A DNA stretch of 47,820 nt, taken from the NCBI RefSeq assembly GCF_900218065.1, contig NZ_OBMU01000002.1, positions 168,556 through 216,375 of the forward strand, read 5' to 3'. This document shows positions 7,335 to 16,576 of the stretch, one piece after another (position 1 is the stretch's first letter; each line of letters starts with the position of its first letter). The notes beneath the pieces were generated by a model. The model was not told the DNA's origin and did no database searches. It saw only the letters and a list, made by a program, of their open reading frames with translations. The DNA is from Novosphingobium sp. Chol11. GTDB taxonomy: Bacteria; Pseudomonadota; Alphaproteobacteria; Sphingomonadales; Sphingomonadaceae. A program made the translations under genes and the position numbers.

Positions 7335-8024
7335 TCAGGCCGCCTTCTTCCAGATGGGCTCCAGCGGCACGTGGGGCGGGCAGTGGGCGATTGCGCCCAC
7401 GGGCAGGCCGCCAAGTTCATTGGCAAAGCCATGGTTGACGTCGCGGTGATGAGCCTCGTCCGCCCGGACAACCAGCACCACGTCGCGGAGGGTCGCGCCG
7501 TCTGGCAAATTCCAATAGTGCTTGGCGATGTCCGGCGCGGGCACATTGGGACTGCGGCCTTCGTCGATCTCGGCAAGATAATGGGTGTAGCTGATCACCG
7601 CCTCCTCTTCGAAATAGCCGACCACGCGGTGAGCCGTCTTGGCGCTTACCAGATAGAGAGCGAAGAAAAACAGGTAGAACACCCACTGCACGCCCATGAT
7701 CACCGCGCGCTCGAACCAGGTCGGCTTAGAGATTTCGATGAAGGTCATGAGGTGCATGCGCTCATTTTCCGCTTCGTCCATGAGCGTCTTGATCCAGCCC
7801 TTGTCATCGCAGATGCGCCGCAGGCAGGCGAGATGGGTGATGGTCGCGCCGACCATGCCGGGGACCGCAGCTACCGTTTCCAGAACCACAGCGCGATGGC
7901 CGTAGCGAGCGGCGAAGAAGGTGTCCGCGCACCAGCGCAGCGTCTTGGTAAAGCCAAAGGCGACCCGGTCCGACACCCCTTTGGGCTTGTGATGGACGGC
8001 AAGATCGATGAACGGTGCGGTCAT
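7335..8024 (-). CDS. Alternative oxidase (AOX), cyanide- and NO-insensitive ubiquinol oxidase
   Basis: All diiron motifs of AOX are present: [40 protein letters not shown] and [13 protein letters not shown], giving four Glu and two His ligands. A hydrophobic stretch ([17 protein letters not shown]) anchors it to the membrane. It transfers electrons from ubiquinol to oxygen without proton pumping. The start is placed at ATG 8024 ([16 protein letters not shown]), preceded by CTGGAG at good spacing; an upstream ATG at 8066 has no clear binding site. It is the first gene of the leftward operon facing fixLJ, so oxygen-dependent control by FixJ is likely. Confidence 0.95.
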   Translation of the reverse strand: MTAPFIDLAVHHKPKGVSDRVAFGFTKTLRWCADTFFAARYGHRAVVLETVAAVPGMVGATITHLACLRRICDDKGWIKTLMDEAENERMHLMTFIEISKPTWFERAVIMGVQWVFYLFFFALYLVSAKTAHRVVGYFEEEAVISYTHYLAEIDEGRSPNVPAPDIAKHYWNLPDGATLRDVVLVVRADEAHHRDVNHGFANELGGLPVGAIAHCPPHVPLEPIWKKAA

Positions 8025-8108
8025 GAAATTATCTCCAGATGCGAGCCTGTTTGCTGTGACGCTCATCTATGCCGCTGGACGGCCGGGAGAAATTCGGATG
8101 TTGTCCCT

Positions 8109-8127
8109 ACCGCAAGTCCCCTAAGGG
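8109..8127. promoter_or_regulatory. Candidate FixJ-type operator
   Basis: The intergenic sequence accgcaagtcccctaaggg resembles FixJ sites of rhizobia, which contain TTCC followed by TAAGG. It lies between the divergent alternative-oxidase and fixLJ genes. The match is partial and made by eye; only one copy was found in the window. Confidence 0.35.
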
Positions 8128-8172
8128 CTTTACCGGAGGTGGAAGCGAAGGCGCCGAACCGATGAGGAGGAT

Positions 8173-9681
8173 GTGAACAAAGCCGCATTATCTTTCCGGC
8201 CCATGAGCTTGCCCGCGCCGCCCTTTCTCGTGACGCTTGCGCTCGCCGCCGTCGCTGTGGCGATCGGGGCGGGTGTGCGCATCGCCTTCGCCGAGGAGCT
8301 TGGCCAGCGCGCCACCTATATCTTCTTCGTTCCGGCGGTGGTGGTCGCGAGCGCCTTGTCAGGTCTGCGCGGCGGGATCGCCGCCTGCATAGCTGGAGCC
8401 GCAGCAGGGCTGCTGTGCGACCGGGCGATCGCTCCCCTGGAAGCCGGAAGCCTCATAGCGGCGGCGGCGTTCGTGATCATCGGTCTTGCAGTGGGGCTTG
8501 GGGGCGAATGGTTCCAACGGGCGCGGGCAGAGGCGGAAACTGGCACGGCGGCGCTGGCACGGCGGGAGGCGCATCTGCGTTCGTTGCTCGACACAGTGCC
8601 GGATGCCATCATCGTGATTGACGAAGGCGGGTTGATACGGGATTTCAGCCCGGCAGCGGAGCGGATGTTCGGCTGGAGCATGGAGGAGGTGCGCGGACGC
8701 AATGTCAGCATGCTGATGCCTGACCCCTATCGGTCTGCCCACGACGACTATCTGGCCCGCTATTACAAGACTGGCGAGAAGCGGATCATCGGCAAGGGCC
8801 GGGTGGTGGTGGGTCAGCGCAAGGACGGTTCGACCTTTCCCCTGGAACTGGCTGTTGGCGAGATGCGGGTCGGCGGCCAGCGGCACTTCACCGGCTTCAT
8901 CCGCGATCTTACCGAGCGACAGCAGGCTGAGGCCCGGCTTCAGGAATTGCAGAACGAACTGGTTCATGTGTCGCGGCTGACCGCGCTTGGGGAAATGGCG
9001 TCTGCATTGGCGCATGAACTGAACCAGCCCCTGTCCGCGATCGCCAATTATCTCAAAGGCAGCCGCATGCTGCTGACGCGCGAAGAGGTGCCGCTGGACC
9101 GCGTGGGTGAAGCACTGGAACGGGCAGGGGCGGAAGCGCTGCGAGCGGGCGACATTATCCGCCGCCTGCGGGACTTTGTCGCGCGGGGCGAGACGGAGCG
9201 CTTGGTCGAAAGCCTTCCCAAGATGGTTGAGGAAGCAAGTGCCTTGGCCCTGGTGGGTGCCAAGGAGCATGACATCCGGGTGCAATATGAGTTCAGTCCC
9301 GAGGTCGATCTGGTGCTGGCGGACAAGGTCCAGATCCAGCAGGTCGTTCTGAACCTTATCCGCAACGCAGTCGATGCGATGACCGATGTCGCACTGCCCC
9401 GTCGCGAATTGCTGATCGGGATTGAGCCCGCAGGCGATAATATGGCGCAGGTTACGGTGGCGGACACAGGCCCCGGGATCGATCCCGAGGTAGCCGACCG
9501 GCTGTTTCAGCCTTTCATAACGACCAAGCGAACCGGGATGGGCGTCGGCCTTTCCATTTCGCGCACCATTGTCGAGGCGCACGGCGGGCGAATCTGGGCC
9601 GAGCCGTGGGAGGGCGGCGGCGCGTTATTTTGCGTCACCCTGCCGCGCGTGAGTGAGGAGGATCTGTATGACGGGGAGTGA
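8173..9681 (+). CDS. fixL: FixL-type oxygen-sensing haem PAS histidine kinase
   Basis: Residues 18-115 form about four membrane helices. A haem PAS domain follows (about 133-250): [20 protein letters not shown] places His190 at the proximal haem ligand of Bradyrhizobium FixL (His200). Arg196 and Arg210 match FixL Arg206 and Arg220, the latter being the oxygen-contacting Arg; FixL His214 is replaced by Arg204. The kinase core has the phospho-His in [13 protein letters not shown] (His281), an N box ([10 protein letters not shown]), DTGPGI and [10 protein letters not shown]. It phosphorylates FixJ when oxygen is low. Start: GTG 8173 behind GATGAGGAGG; a later ATG (8203) is possible. fixJ overlaps its 3' end by 14 bp. 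Confidence 0.95.
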   Translation: MNKAALSFRPMSLPAPPFLVTLALAAVAVAIGAGVRIAFAEELGQRATYIFFVPAVVVASALSGLRGGIAACIAGAAAGLLCDRAIAPLEAGSLIAAAAFVIIGLAVGLGGEWFQRARAEAETGTAALARREAHLRSLLDTVPDAIIVIDEGGLIRDFSPAAERMFGWSMEEVRGRNVSMLMPDPYRSAHDDYLARYYKTGEKRIIGKGRVVVGQRKDGSTFPLELAVGEMRVGGQRHFTGFIRDLTERQQAEARLQELQNELVHVSRLTALGEMASALAHELNQPLSAIANYLKGSRMLLTREEVPLDRVGEALERAGAEALRAGDIIRRLRDFVARGETERLVESLPKMVEEASALALVGAKEHDIRVQYEFSPEVDLVLADKVQIQQVVLNLIRNAVDAMTDVALPRRELLIGIEPAGDNMAQVTVADTGPGIDPEVADRLFQPFITTKRTGMGVGLSISRTIVEAHGGRIWAEPWEGGGALFCVTLPRVSEEDLYDGE

Positions 9682-10282
9682 AGCGATCGTTTACGTCATC
9701 GACGATGATGACGGAGCGCGTCATTCGCTGGAGTTCCTGCTCGATTGCGTGGGAATACGGGTGCGCTCCTTTTCATCCGCCGATGCCTTCCTCGCCTCGT
9801 CACCGCCGCTGTCAGGCGCCTGCATCGTCACGGATGTCCGGATGCCCGGGCGCAACGGCATCGAACTGATGGAGGAGCTAAGGCGCCGGGGCGCAAATGT
9901 GCCGGTCATCGTCATTACGGGCCATGCCGATGTACCGCTTGCCATACAGGCGATGCATGCAGGGGTGGCCGACTTCATAGAAAAGCCTTTCGATGATGAA
10001 CTCATGCTGTCATCCATCCGCAAGGCGCTTGCCCGGCAGGCCGGGGACGATCAGGCGCAGGCGGAGAAGCGATCGATACTCGACCGCATCGCCAGCCTTA
10101 GCCCGCGCGAGCTGGAAGTGATGGACGGCCTGGTTGCGGGACACGCCAACAAGGCGATCGCCTTCGATCTGGAGATCAGCGCCAGAACCGTGGAGGTTTA
10201 TCGGGCCAACGTGATGATGAAGATGCAGGCGAAGACCCTATCGGAACTCGTTCGCATGGTGACGCTGGCGAGACTGCCCTGA
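9668..10282 (+). CDS. fixJ: FixJ-type response regulator
   Basis: The start is the ATG at 9668 ([20 protein letters not shown]) behind AGGAGG. The receiver domain has the acidic triad in VIDDDD, the phospho-acceptor Asp in [12 protein letters not shown], Thr in VIVITGHAD and Lys in [10 protein letters not shown] LuxR-type helix-turn-helix ends the protein ([37 protein letters not shown]). The length of 204 residues matches FixJ. The gene overlaps fixL and is surely co-translated. Likely targets include the divergent oxidase/haemoglobin operon. Confidence 0.94.
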   Translation: MTGSEAIVYVIDDDDGARHSLEFLLDCVGIRVRSFSSADAFLASSPPLSGACIVTDVRMPGRNGIELMEELRRRGANVPVIVITGHADVPLAIQAMHAGVADFIEKPFDDELMLSSIRKALARQAGDDQAQAEKRSILDRIASLSPRELEVMDGLVAGHANKAIAFDLEISARTVEVYRANVMMKMQAKTLSELVRMVTLARLP

Positions 10283-10712
10283 AGGGCGCAGACGCAAGCG
10301 GCACCCACTGCGTCCTGAACGATGTCCCGAAAAACAGTACAATGGCTGCTCTTCCCGTCCTTCATCTGAAACCGATCAGTCTGCAATTGGCCCGGGTTGG
10401 AGGTGCGTGGATCGGATAGCTGCCCTTCCGGACCTGCGGATCGAAAATTGGCTCCTGAACGGCGACAAAGGGTCGATGGTGGCGGCGACATCTGAGACAA
10501 ATCTGCCATCAGCAGAGGCTCCGCTAAAGGGCGATCTTGAACGGAAGCTGTCCTTTCAAACCGAGTTAGCCTCGGATTGCCCATTCGGAAAGATCTTCAT
10601 CGCCCAAACACTGTGGCGTGCCCAAATGCATTAACTGCTACCTTTAATTAACGATAATGACTTGCAAAAGCAGTTCTTCCGAAGTAGGTGCGCGGCCAAG
10701 TTCAGGGGAGTC
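10283..10712. other. Intergenic stretch with repeat copy B
   Basis: 430 bp between fixJ and the TonB-dependent receptor. Apart from the 57-bp repeat at 10419-10475 it holds an AT-rich leader upstream of the receptor. No gene was seen. Confidence 0.6.
10419..10475 (+). repeat. 57-bp dispersed repeat, copy B
   Basis: Begins gctgcccttccgga rather than the palindromic arm, then cctgcggatcgaaaattggc and ends aacggcgacaaagggtcg. This left-end variant is shared with the copies at 13297 and 22741, which also have tagctg at the start. Confidence 0.88.
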
Positions 10713-12869
10713 ATGACAATGCCCATTTTCGTCGCCGCTCTCGCGGCTGCTGTCGCCACGCCGTCCGCCGATGCAGCAGTCGATCAACGATCGAACGAGA
10801 CGCAGATTATCGTCACGGGGACACGCACCGAAGGCAGCGACGATTATGGCATCAAGGATCAGCGCACCGCCGCCCGTATGGCGCTGACCCTGCGCGAAAC
10901 CCCTCAGTCGGTCAGCGTCGTCACCCGCGCCCAGATCGAGGACTTCCAGCTTACCGACATCAATTCTCTGCTGGCGACCGTGCCTGGCATTAACGTGCTC
11001 GCAGGAGAAACCGATCGCTATTACTATTCGGCGCGCGGTTTCGATATCCAAACGTTCCAAGTCGATGGGGTAGGCCTGCCTTTCTCCTTCGGCATTCAGA
11101 CAGGGTCCATCGACACCGCCATTTTTGACCGGATCGAAGTGGTGCGCGGCGCGCCGGGCTTGTTGTCGCCAACCGGCAATCCCTCGGCCATCGTCAATTT
11201 CGTGCGCAAGCGTCCCTATCGCGAATTCAATGCCTCGGCGAATGCCCAATATGGTTCGTTCGACAGCCTGCGCCTTGACGCCGACGTCAGCGTCCCGCTG
11301 ACATCGGACGGCAGCATCCGGGCTCGTGGGGTAGGCGTCTTTTCGGACGCGGACAGTTATATCGACCGTTATGGCGTCAGGCGCTGGACGGGCTATGGCA
11401 TTGTGGAGGCCGACCTTGGCTCCAATACCGTTATCAGCGCCGGATACGGTCATCAGGATCATCAGAGCCGTGGCGCGATGTGGGGAGCCACCCCGCTTTA
11501 CTATACCGACGGCACCCGGATCACTTTCCCCCGAACCGCCAACTACGCGCCGGACTGGTCCGGTTGGGGCGTTGTCGATCGTCAGATTTTTGGCGACCTT
11601 ACCCATGACTTCGGCCATGGCTGGACCGGTAAGATAACGGTGCTGCGCCGCGCGATCAGCGAAGACGACAAGCTCTTCTATATCTACGGTAATCCTTCGC
11701 GCGAGGCGCCCGGTGGCATCGACCTCAGCGATCCCAACAATCCCAAGGGCGTTTTCAGCTATCCCGGCGCCTTCAAGGGCGCGACCCGGAACCTGACGCT
11801 TGATGCCTATGTCAGCGGCAAGGTTTCGGTCGGCGGACGCGATCATGACCTAATGTTCGGCGCGACCCGTGGTGCCGAAAAATATCTTCAATATTCCAGC
11901 TACGATTACTCGCAGGTCGGGGTGCCCCTGCCGCTGGAGACGCTCTTCGAGGGCGGCTTTCCGGAAGTCGCCTTCCCCACCCCCTATGATCTCAGCCTCG
12001 ATATCCACAATGTTCGCGAAACCGTCTATGGCTTGGTCCGCTTAAATCCCGCCGATCCGTTCAAGCTGATGGCAGGCGGCAGCTATACCCATGCCGCAAG
12101 CACCGGCACATCCTATGGCGCGCCGCAAAATTTCGATAAGTCGCGCTTCTCGCCTTTTATCGGCGCGACGCTCGACCTGACACCGTCGATCAGCGTCTAC
12201 GCCAGCTACGCGACGATCTTCCGGCCTCAGACGGAATTTGATGCGAACAACCGTCTGCTCGACGCCGTTACCGGGGACAATATGGAACTGGGCCTGAAAG
12301 GCGAATGGTTCGGCGGACGCTTTAATGCCAGCGCCGCCATCTTCAAAGCGCGACAGAAAAACACCGCTGAGAGCGCAGGGTTCGACGCGGTGTTAGGCCG
12401 CAGCATTTATCGTGGCGTCGATGCCACGTCGGAGGGGATCGAATTGGAAATGAGCGGCCAGCCAGCGCCCGGCCTGCAGGTGACCGGGGGCTTCACCGCC
12501 ATGCGCATCCGTGGCGAAGATGACGAGCCGGTTCGCACCTTCGTCCCGCGCCGCACCGGGCGGCTCAACGTCAGCTATTCGCCACCTACGCTCCCAGGGT
12601 TCAAGCTCGGCGCATCGGTGCAGTATCAGAGCAGCTTCTATTTCAAGCCCGGCGGCGTTTCGGACACCACTGCGCTGCCGATCCGGCTGGATCAGGGCGG
12701 TTTTGCCCAGATCGATTTAATGACACGCTATGAATTGACGCGGCACCTGTCGGTCGGCATCAATCTGCGCAATGTGACTAACGCGAAATATCTAACGGCG
12801 CTCACCTTCGACCAATCCCGCTACAGCGCGCCCCGATCAATATTGGCAACGATCAGCCTGCGATACTGA
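10713..12869 (+). CDS. TonB-dependent outer-membrane receptor, siderophore type
   Basis: A GGGGAG ribosome site precedes ATGs at 10713 and 10719. The signal peptide ends in PSADAA. A TonB-box-like ETQIIVTG is followed by a plug domain (ETPQSVSVVTRAQIEDFQLT, YYSARGFDIQTFQVDGVGLP, FDRIEVVRGAPGLLSPTGNP) and a 22-strand-type barrel ending in the aromatic ISLRY. The plug motifs are those of ferric-siderophore receptors of the FhuE/FpvA class. There is no N-terminal signalling domain, so it probably does not act with an anti-sigma factor. The ligand is unknown and no iron-uptake partners are adjacent. Confidence 0.92.
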   Translation: MTMPIFVAALAAAVATPSADAAVDQRSNETQIIVTGTRTEGSDDYGIKDQRTAARMALTLRETPQSVSVVTRAQIEDFQLTDINSLLATVPGINVLAGETDRYYYSARGFDIQTFQVDGVGLPFSFGIQTGSIDTAIFDRIEVVRGAPGLLSPTGNPSAIVNFVRKRPYREFNASANAQYGSFDSLRLDADVSVPLTSDGSIRARGVGVFSDADSYIDRYGVRRWTGYGIVEADLGSNTVISAGYGHQDHQSRGAMWGATPLYYTDGTRITFPRTANYAPDWSGWGVVDRQIFGDLTHDFGHGWTGKITVLRRAISEDDKLFYIYGNPSREAPGGIDLSDPNNPKGVFSYPGAFKGATRNLTLDAYVSGKVSVGGRDHDLMFGATRGAEKYLQYSSYDYSQVGVPLPLETLFEGGFPEVAFPTPYDLSLDIHNVRETVYGLVRLNPADPFKLMAGGSYTHAASTGTSYGAPQNFDKSRFSPFIGATLDLTPSISVYASYATIFRPQTEFDANNRLLDAVTGDNMELGLKGEWFGGRFNASAAIFKARQKNTAESAGFDAVLGRSIYRGVDATSEGIELEMSGQPAPGLQVTGGFTAMRIRGEDDEPVRTFVPRRTGRLNVSYSPPTLPGFKLGASVQYQSSFYFKPGGVSDTTALPIRLDQGGFAQIDLMTRYELTRHLSVGINLRNVTNAKYLTALTFDQSRYSAPRSILATISLRY

Positions 12870-12950
12870 TCGGAGCGATCGTCGAAGTCAGCCGGGACGG
12901 CCGAGACGGATGCGGTCTAGTGCTATGTCCTCGCGTTAAGTCAAATTGCG

Positions 12951-13217
12951 TCGGCAATCGAAGATGCGCGGCTCTGGATCACGGACATGGAGGTGCTTCG
13001 CCTCCATTATGCTCAGACACTTTCACATTGGTATCAACAAGTCATTTCCTCACGCGAATAGATCATCGCGATGTACGATGAGCGCTTCTTCCGTATGTGG
13101 CAGTTCTATTTGGCAGGAGCGATCGTTGCCTTCCGCCATCATGCCCATATGAATTTCCAGATTCAGCTCAGCCGTCGTCGCGAGGCGTTGCCGTTGACAA
13201 GGAACTATAGAGGCTGA
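12951..13217 (+). pseudogene. Cyclopropane-fatty-acyl-phospholipid synthase, C-terminal relic
   Basis: A rightward frame reads DMEVLRLHYAQTLSHWYQQV, then after an in-frame TAG (13059-13061) MYDERFFRMWQFYLAGAIVA and FRHHAHMNFQIQLSRRREAL, ending PLTRNYRG. This is the conserved tail of SAM-dependent CFA synthases. The catalytic N-terminal two thirds and any start codon are missing, and the stop inside the relic confirms decay. The neighbouring sequence on both sides shows no other part of the gene. Confidence 0.8.
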
Positions 13218-13724
13218 GGTAGAACGGGCGCTAATCGGGAGGTCAAGCCATCCGCAGTCATTCGGCAAGGGCAGTTTTGGAGGCTCAGCTCAAATAGCTG
13301 ACTTTCCCCACCTGGACGATGAAAATTAGCCCATCAACGGCCCGACTTCGGTGTCGGTAACGCGCCGTAGGCGGATTGGCTTCAACGAGCCAAGCCGAGA
13401 AACGGCTTTCAGCTTCGCGCGGCTTTATGGCGGAAGAAGATCGGCATGAATTGATGCCGATGAGGCATTGGTCGCGCGAACTTCATCAAAGCCACTGTTT
13501 ATCTCGATAGGCCTGAGCCTGCCGGGAAGTGGACGGTTGATTGCCGGAAAGCTGGGCACTATCATGCGCCGGCGGACCGGGCCCCTCTGGCGCGCTGATT
13601 TTCAAGGCGCGTGATGTCGGACCGCATCGGGAAATCCGGTGCGAATGCGGCTTGGTCTCATCCCTTCCTCTCTTCGCAGCGGCTTTTCCGGTCAACCTTG
13701 CCGTTGAAAAGAGGAGCATCTCCC
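13218..13724. other. Intergenic stretch with degenerate repeat copy G
   Basis: About 500 bp between the CFA synthase relic and the TerC gene. It contains a degenerate copy of the dispersed repeat (13297-13356) and the TerC leader. No gene seen. The leader has ccggtgcgaatgcgg, which only superficially resembles a riboswitch core. Confidence 0.55.
13297..13356 (+). repeat. 57-bp dispersed repeat, degenerate copy G (60 bp)
   Basis: gctgactttcccca, cctggacgatgaaaattagc and ccatcaacgg align with copy B over the first 44 positions, most strongly at gaaaattagc. The right end (cccgacttcggtgtcg) is degenerate and 3 bp longer. Confidence 0.55.
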
Positions 13725-14711
13725 ATGGAATTTTTCTCCGCTGACTGGCTTGGAACCCCTGCTTGGTTCTGGATGGCATTCCTTGCCATCGTGGTGGCGC
13801 TGACTGCGTTCGACTTGGGCTTTCTTCACAAGGAGAACAAGGCAATCGGGATCGGTGAGAGCCTGAAACTCTCCGTCTTTTACATCAGCATCGCCTGCGC
13901 ATTCGGCGCGTGGGTATGGTGGGCCCGCGGGGCCGACCTCGGCATGCAATATTTCACCGGGTTTTTTATCGAGAAGGCGCTGTCGATCGATAATGTCTTC
14001 GTCATCAGCCTGATCTTTTCCTATTTCGCCATTCCCGCCAAATATCAGTATCGCGCGCTGCTCTGGGGCATATTGGGCGTGGTCGTGCTGCGCGGGCTGA
14101 TGATTGCGGGCGGGGCGGCACTGTTACACGAAGCCTATTGGGTGATTTACCTTTTTGCCGCCTTCCTGATCCTGACCGGCATCAAGATGATGGTCGGCGC
14201 CGACAAGCCGGTGGATTTGGCGAAGAATCCAATCATCGGCTTTATCTCCCGTCACTTGCGGGTGGCACCTGAACAGCATGGCGAGCATTTCCTGGCGCAT
14301 GTGCCAGATCCGAAAACCGGCCGCATCAGAGTTGCCGCGACGCCGCTGCTTTGCGCGCTTATCGTCATCAACTTCGCGGACCTGGTGTTCGCGTTGGACA
14401 GCGTGCCGGCGATCTTTGCAATCACCACCGACACCTTCATCGTCTACACCTCTAACGTGATGGCCATATTGGGGCTGCGCGCTCTGTATTTCGCGCTCGC
14501 GGCCATGGTGCACCGCTTCCATTACCTCAAATATGCGCTGGCAGCGATCCTGGTGTTCATCGGCAGCAAGATTTTCGCGGCGGATTTCCTGCTGGACGGC
14601 GGCAAATTCCCGCCGGCGCTGAGTCTGGGAGTCAGTTTTGCGCTGATCGCCATCGGAGTGGGATGGTCGCTATGGGTGACCAGAAGGGAGAAGCAGCGGC
14701 TGGTGCCCTGA
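13725..14711 (+). CDS. TerC-family integral membrane protein
   Basis: The start is ATG 13725 (MEFFSADWLGTPAWFWM) behind GAGGAG. About nine membrane helices are visible. TerC signatures are EKALSIDNVFVISLIFSYF and NFADLVFALDSVPAIFAITT, with acidic residues likely to bind metal, and a C-terminal LRALYFALAAMVHRFHYLKY. The family includes E. coli Alx, which takes part in manganese homeostasis, and tellurium-resistance TerC. At 328 residues it is full length. No ter genes are nearby, so a metal-handling role is likelier than tellurite resistance. Confidence 0.93.
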   Translation: MEFFSADWLGTPAWFWMAFLAIVVALTAFDLGFLHKENKAIGIGESLKLSVFYISIACAFGAWVWWARGADLGMQYFTGFFIEKALSIDNVFVISLIFSYFAIPAKYQYRALLWGILGVVVLRGLMIAGGAALLHEAYWVIYLFAAFLILTGIKMMVGADKPVDLAKNPIIGFISRHLRVAPEQHGEHFLAHVPDPKTGRIRVAATPLLCALIVINFADLVFALDSVPAIFAITTDTFIVYTSNVMAILGLRALYFALAAMVHRFHYLKYALAAILVFIGSKIFAADFLLDGGKFPPALSLGVSFALIAIGVGWSLWVTRREKQRLVP

Positions 14712-14889
14712 TGTGCCGGGCGGCGCCCCGACGCTTCCGGGCGGTGGAACGGCAGGGGCCGCCGTTAATTGAACCAGTGGGATAATCAGAGTAGGTGACT
14801 CTGGCCGAGGGCGCGTGGGGACTGCGGGCGCGCGGCGTTGGCCAGTGCGTCCGCTGGTTGAAACAAGAAAGGGCTGCGGCGGTCGTGGC

Positions 14890-15561
14890 ATGATACGGGC
14901 ACTTCGCGCATGGGCACGCAAACACACGGAACGGAGCCGCTATTCGCCCGTCGGCATCGCCTTTCACTGGGTGATGGCGCTTCTGGTCCTATTCCAGCTT
15001 GGTTGGGGCTACTACGCAAGCTGGTTGGGGGTGGGGGGAGAGAAGCTCCGCGCCTATGAGGTGCACAGCATGGTCGGTTTGCCGATCCTTGTGCTGGCGA
15101 TCGCGCGGCTCGGCTGGCGCGTAATGATACCCGGACCGATCAATGACGCCGATCGCCAAGGATTGCAGACGCAGGTCGCCTATGTGATGCATTACCTGTT
15201 CTATCTGGCCTTTTTCGGACTACCGCTGAGCGGCTGGGCCATGTGGTCGGCCATCGCAGAGCCGGGGCCGCTCTATTTGGCGGGCGTCATTCCCTGGCCG
15301 CAGCTGCCGTTCGATCAGCTGCCGTTAACGACACAGTGGCGGATCGTGGACGTGGCGGAGGATGTTCATCTGGCGCTGGTCACGATGTTGCTGGCGATCA
15401 TTCCGTTACATGTGGCTGCGGCGCTAAAGCATCATTTCTGGGATCGGCATGATGTACTGCGCGGAATGCTGCCGGAGATACCGGACGCGGAGGATCCCCG
15501 GGGAGAGACGACGCATAAGCCGCGAGAGCCGAAGATTCAGCCGGCGAAAGCGCCTGGCTGA
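14890..15561 (+). CDS. Cytochrome b561 family protein
   Basis: The 223-residue protein begins MIRALRAWARKH and has four membrane helices. Candidate haem-ligand His residues are in VGIAFHWVMALLVLFQ, YEVHSMVGLPILVLAIARLG, VMHYLFYLAFFGLPLSGWAM and LHVAAALKHHFWDRH. Bacterial b561 proteins move electrons between quinol and periplasmic partners. The C-terminal tail (about 30 residues) overlaps the convergent dihaem cytochrome c gene by 164 bp. It lies between TerC and the cytochrome c oxidase cluster. Confidence 0.9.
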   Translation: MIRALRAWARKHTERSRYSPVGIAFHWVMALLVLFQLGWGYYASWLGVGGEKLRAYEVHSMVGLPILVLAIARLGWRVMIPGPINDADRQGLQTQVAYVMHYLFYLAFFGLPLSGWAMWSAIAEPGPLYLAGVIPWPQLPFDQLPLTTQWRIVDVAEDVHLALVTMLLAIIPLHVAAALKHHFWDRHDVLRGMLPEIPDAEDPRGETTHKPREPKIQPAKAPG

Positions 15562-16159
15562 TCCGCAGCATGACGTTTTCTCCGTCATTCCGGCGGAAGC
15601 TTTTGCGCCACTGCGCCATTTGTTGGGCGAGGTAAGCGGCGGGCTGGCCCGCGAGGGGAGGGTTGGCGCCGCTCCCTTCGCCCCGCGTACCGTGACAGGA
15701 GGCGCAAGGGGCAAGGCCGCGCGATTCATCGCCTTGTTGATAGAGCGCGGCCGGTTCGCCTGATCGCTTGACTGGACCGGATGGGGCAACGAAGGGGAGG
15801 CCAGCGTAATAAGCAGATACGGCGTCATGCTGCGCCAGCGTCAGCTTTCTAGCGACGGCTTCCATTTCAGGGTGGCGGCGGCGCCCGCTCGCATAAGCTT
15901 CCATCTGGGCCGTCAGATAGCCGCGATCCAGGCGAGCGAGCCTGGGCGTGCCTGCCCCGTTGCCCAGCCCGTCAATGCCGTGACACGCGACGCAGGCGTA
16001 AGCGGCGCCAGCGTCGCCACCGCTAAGCGCGATGAGTTCGCCGGTCGCGGTGAAGCCGTCCGCCGACCCCCTGTCTATCGATCCGCAGGCGGCGAGAAAA
16101 AGGGTGACGCCGACCGCCAATGGGGCTCGCAAGGCCATGGACGGGAACCGCTTCGCCAT
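15398..16159 (-). CDS. Dihaem cytochrome c (c4-like) lipoprotein
   Basis: The start at ATG 16159 (MAKRFPSMALRAPLAVGV) follows AAGGAA at good spacing and gives a signal sequence with lipobox LAAC (Cys25), so it is probably anchored to a membrane. Two haem sites are present, CVACHGIDGLGNGAG and CASCHGTRGEGSG, each in a cytochrome c553/c4 domain with PxLAGQ-type and axial Met regions. Its last 55 codons run antisense to the cytochrome b561 gene. It faces away from the cytochrome c/oxidase operon across 54 bp and is a plausible electron donor to that oxidase. Confidence 0.88.
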   Translation of the reverse strand: MAKRFPSMALRAPLAVGVTLFLAACGSIDRGSADGFTATGELIALSGGDAGAAYACVACHGIDGLGNGAGTPRLARLDRGYLTAQMEAYASGRRRHPEMEAVARKLTLAQHDAVSAYYAGLPFVAPSGPVKRSGEPAALYQQGDESRGLAPCASCHGTRGEGSGANPPLAGQPAAYLAQQMAQWRKSFRRNDGENVMLRISQALSPAESSALAAYASSLPGDPPRPVSPAAFRAVHHADPRNDALAPQPHVTE

Positions 16160-16213
16160 CGCAACGGTTCCTTGCCTCAGTGTAAAAACGGCGGGAGCGA
16201 CGAAAAGGGGCAC

Positions 16214-16576
16214 ATGAGGCTGTTGCACGCCTTGACGTTGTTGCTGGCGATGTCCTGCAAGCCGCCTCCCGCCGAGATGCAGCATATGCCGCAGGCCGAT
16301 CCGGCGAGGGGCAAGGCAGTGATGGAACGAGTGGGGTGCGCGGCGTGTCATGAGATAAGCGGAATAAGGTGGCCGAAGGGAAAGGCCGGGCCGTCGCTAC
16401 GTGGCTTTGCCGATCAGGGCTTGATTGCGGGTCGGCTGCCCAACCGGCCTGACAATCTGGCAGCCTTTGTGCGCGATGCTCCGGCAGTGGTGCCGGGTTC
16501 GACAATGCCGGCGATGCCGATCAGCGAAAGCGAGGCGCGGGATGTGGCGGCTTTCCTTTATGCAGGAAGGAAATAG
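16214..16576 (+). CDS. Small monohaem cytochrome c, first gene of oxidase operon
   Basis: The 120-residue protein has a signal sequence (MRLLHALTLLLAMSCKPPPA) with a possible lipidation Cys, one haem motif (VGCAACHEISGIRWPKGKAG) and PGSTMPAMPISESEARDV, which supplies the axial Met. AAAAGGGG precedes the ATG. The stop codon lies inside the start region of the subunit II gene, so the two are co-translated. It likely carries electrons to the oxidase. Confidence 0.88.
   Translation: MRLLHALTLLLAMSCKPPPAEMQHMPQADPARGKAVMERVGCAACHEISGIRWPKGKAGPSLRGFADQGLIAGRLPNRPDNLAAFVRDAPAVVPGSTMPAMPISESEARDVAAFLYAGRK

Noticed and set aside
8359..9582. 407-codon open frame antisense to fixL
   Set aside because: It is a GC-driven shadow of the kinase gene with no recognisable protein features. 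The same applies to the 400-codon frame antisense to the TonB receptor (10644-11846).
10653..10660. GATAATGA, a Fur-box half-site before the TonB-dependent receptor
   Set aside because: The second half-site is missing; a single 8-bp match is not enough.
13600..13724. Cobalamin-riboswitch-like or yybP-ykoY-like core before the TerC gene
   Set aside because: Only a short string (gggaaatccggtgcgaatg) resembles a riboswitch core; the rest of the conserved structure is absent.
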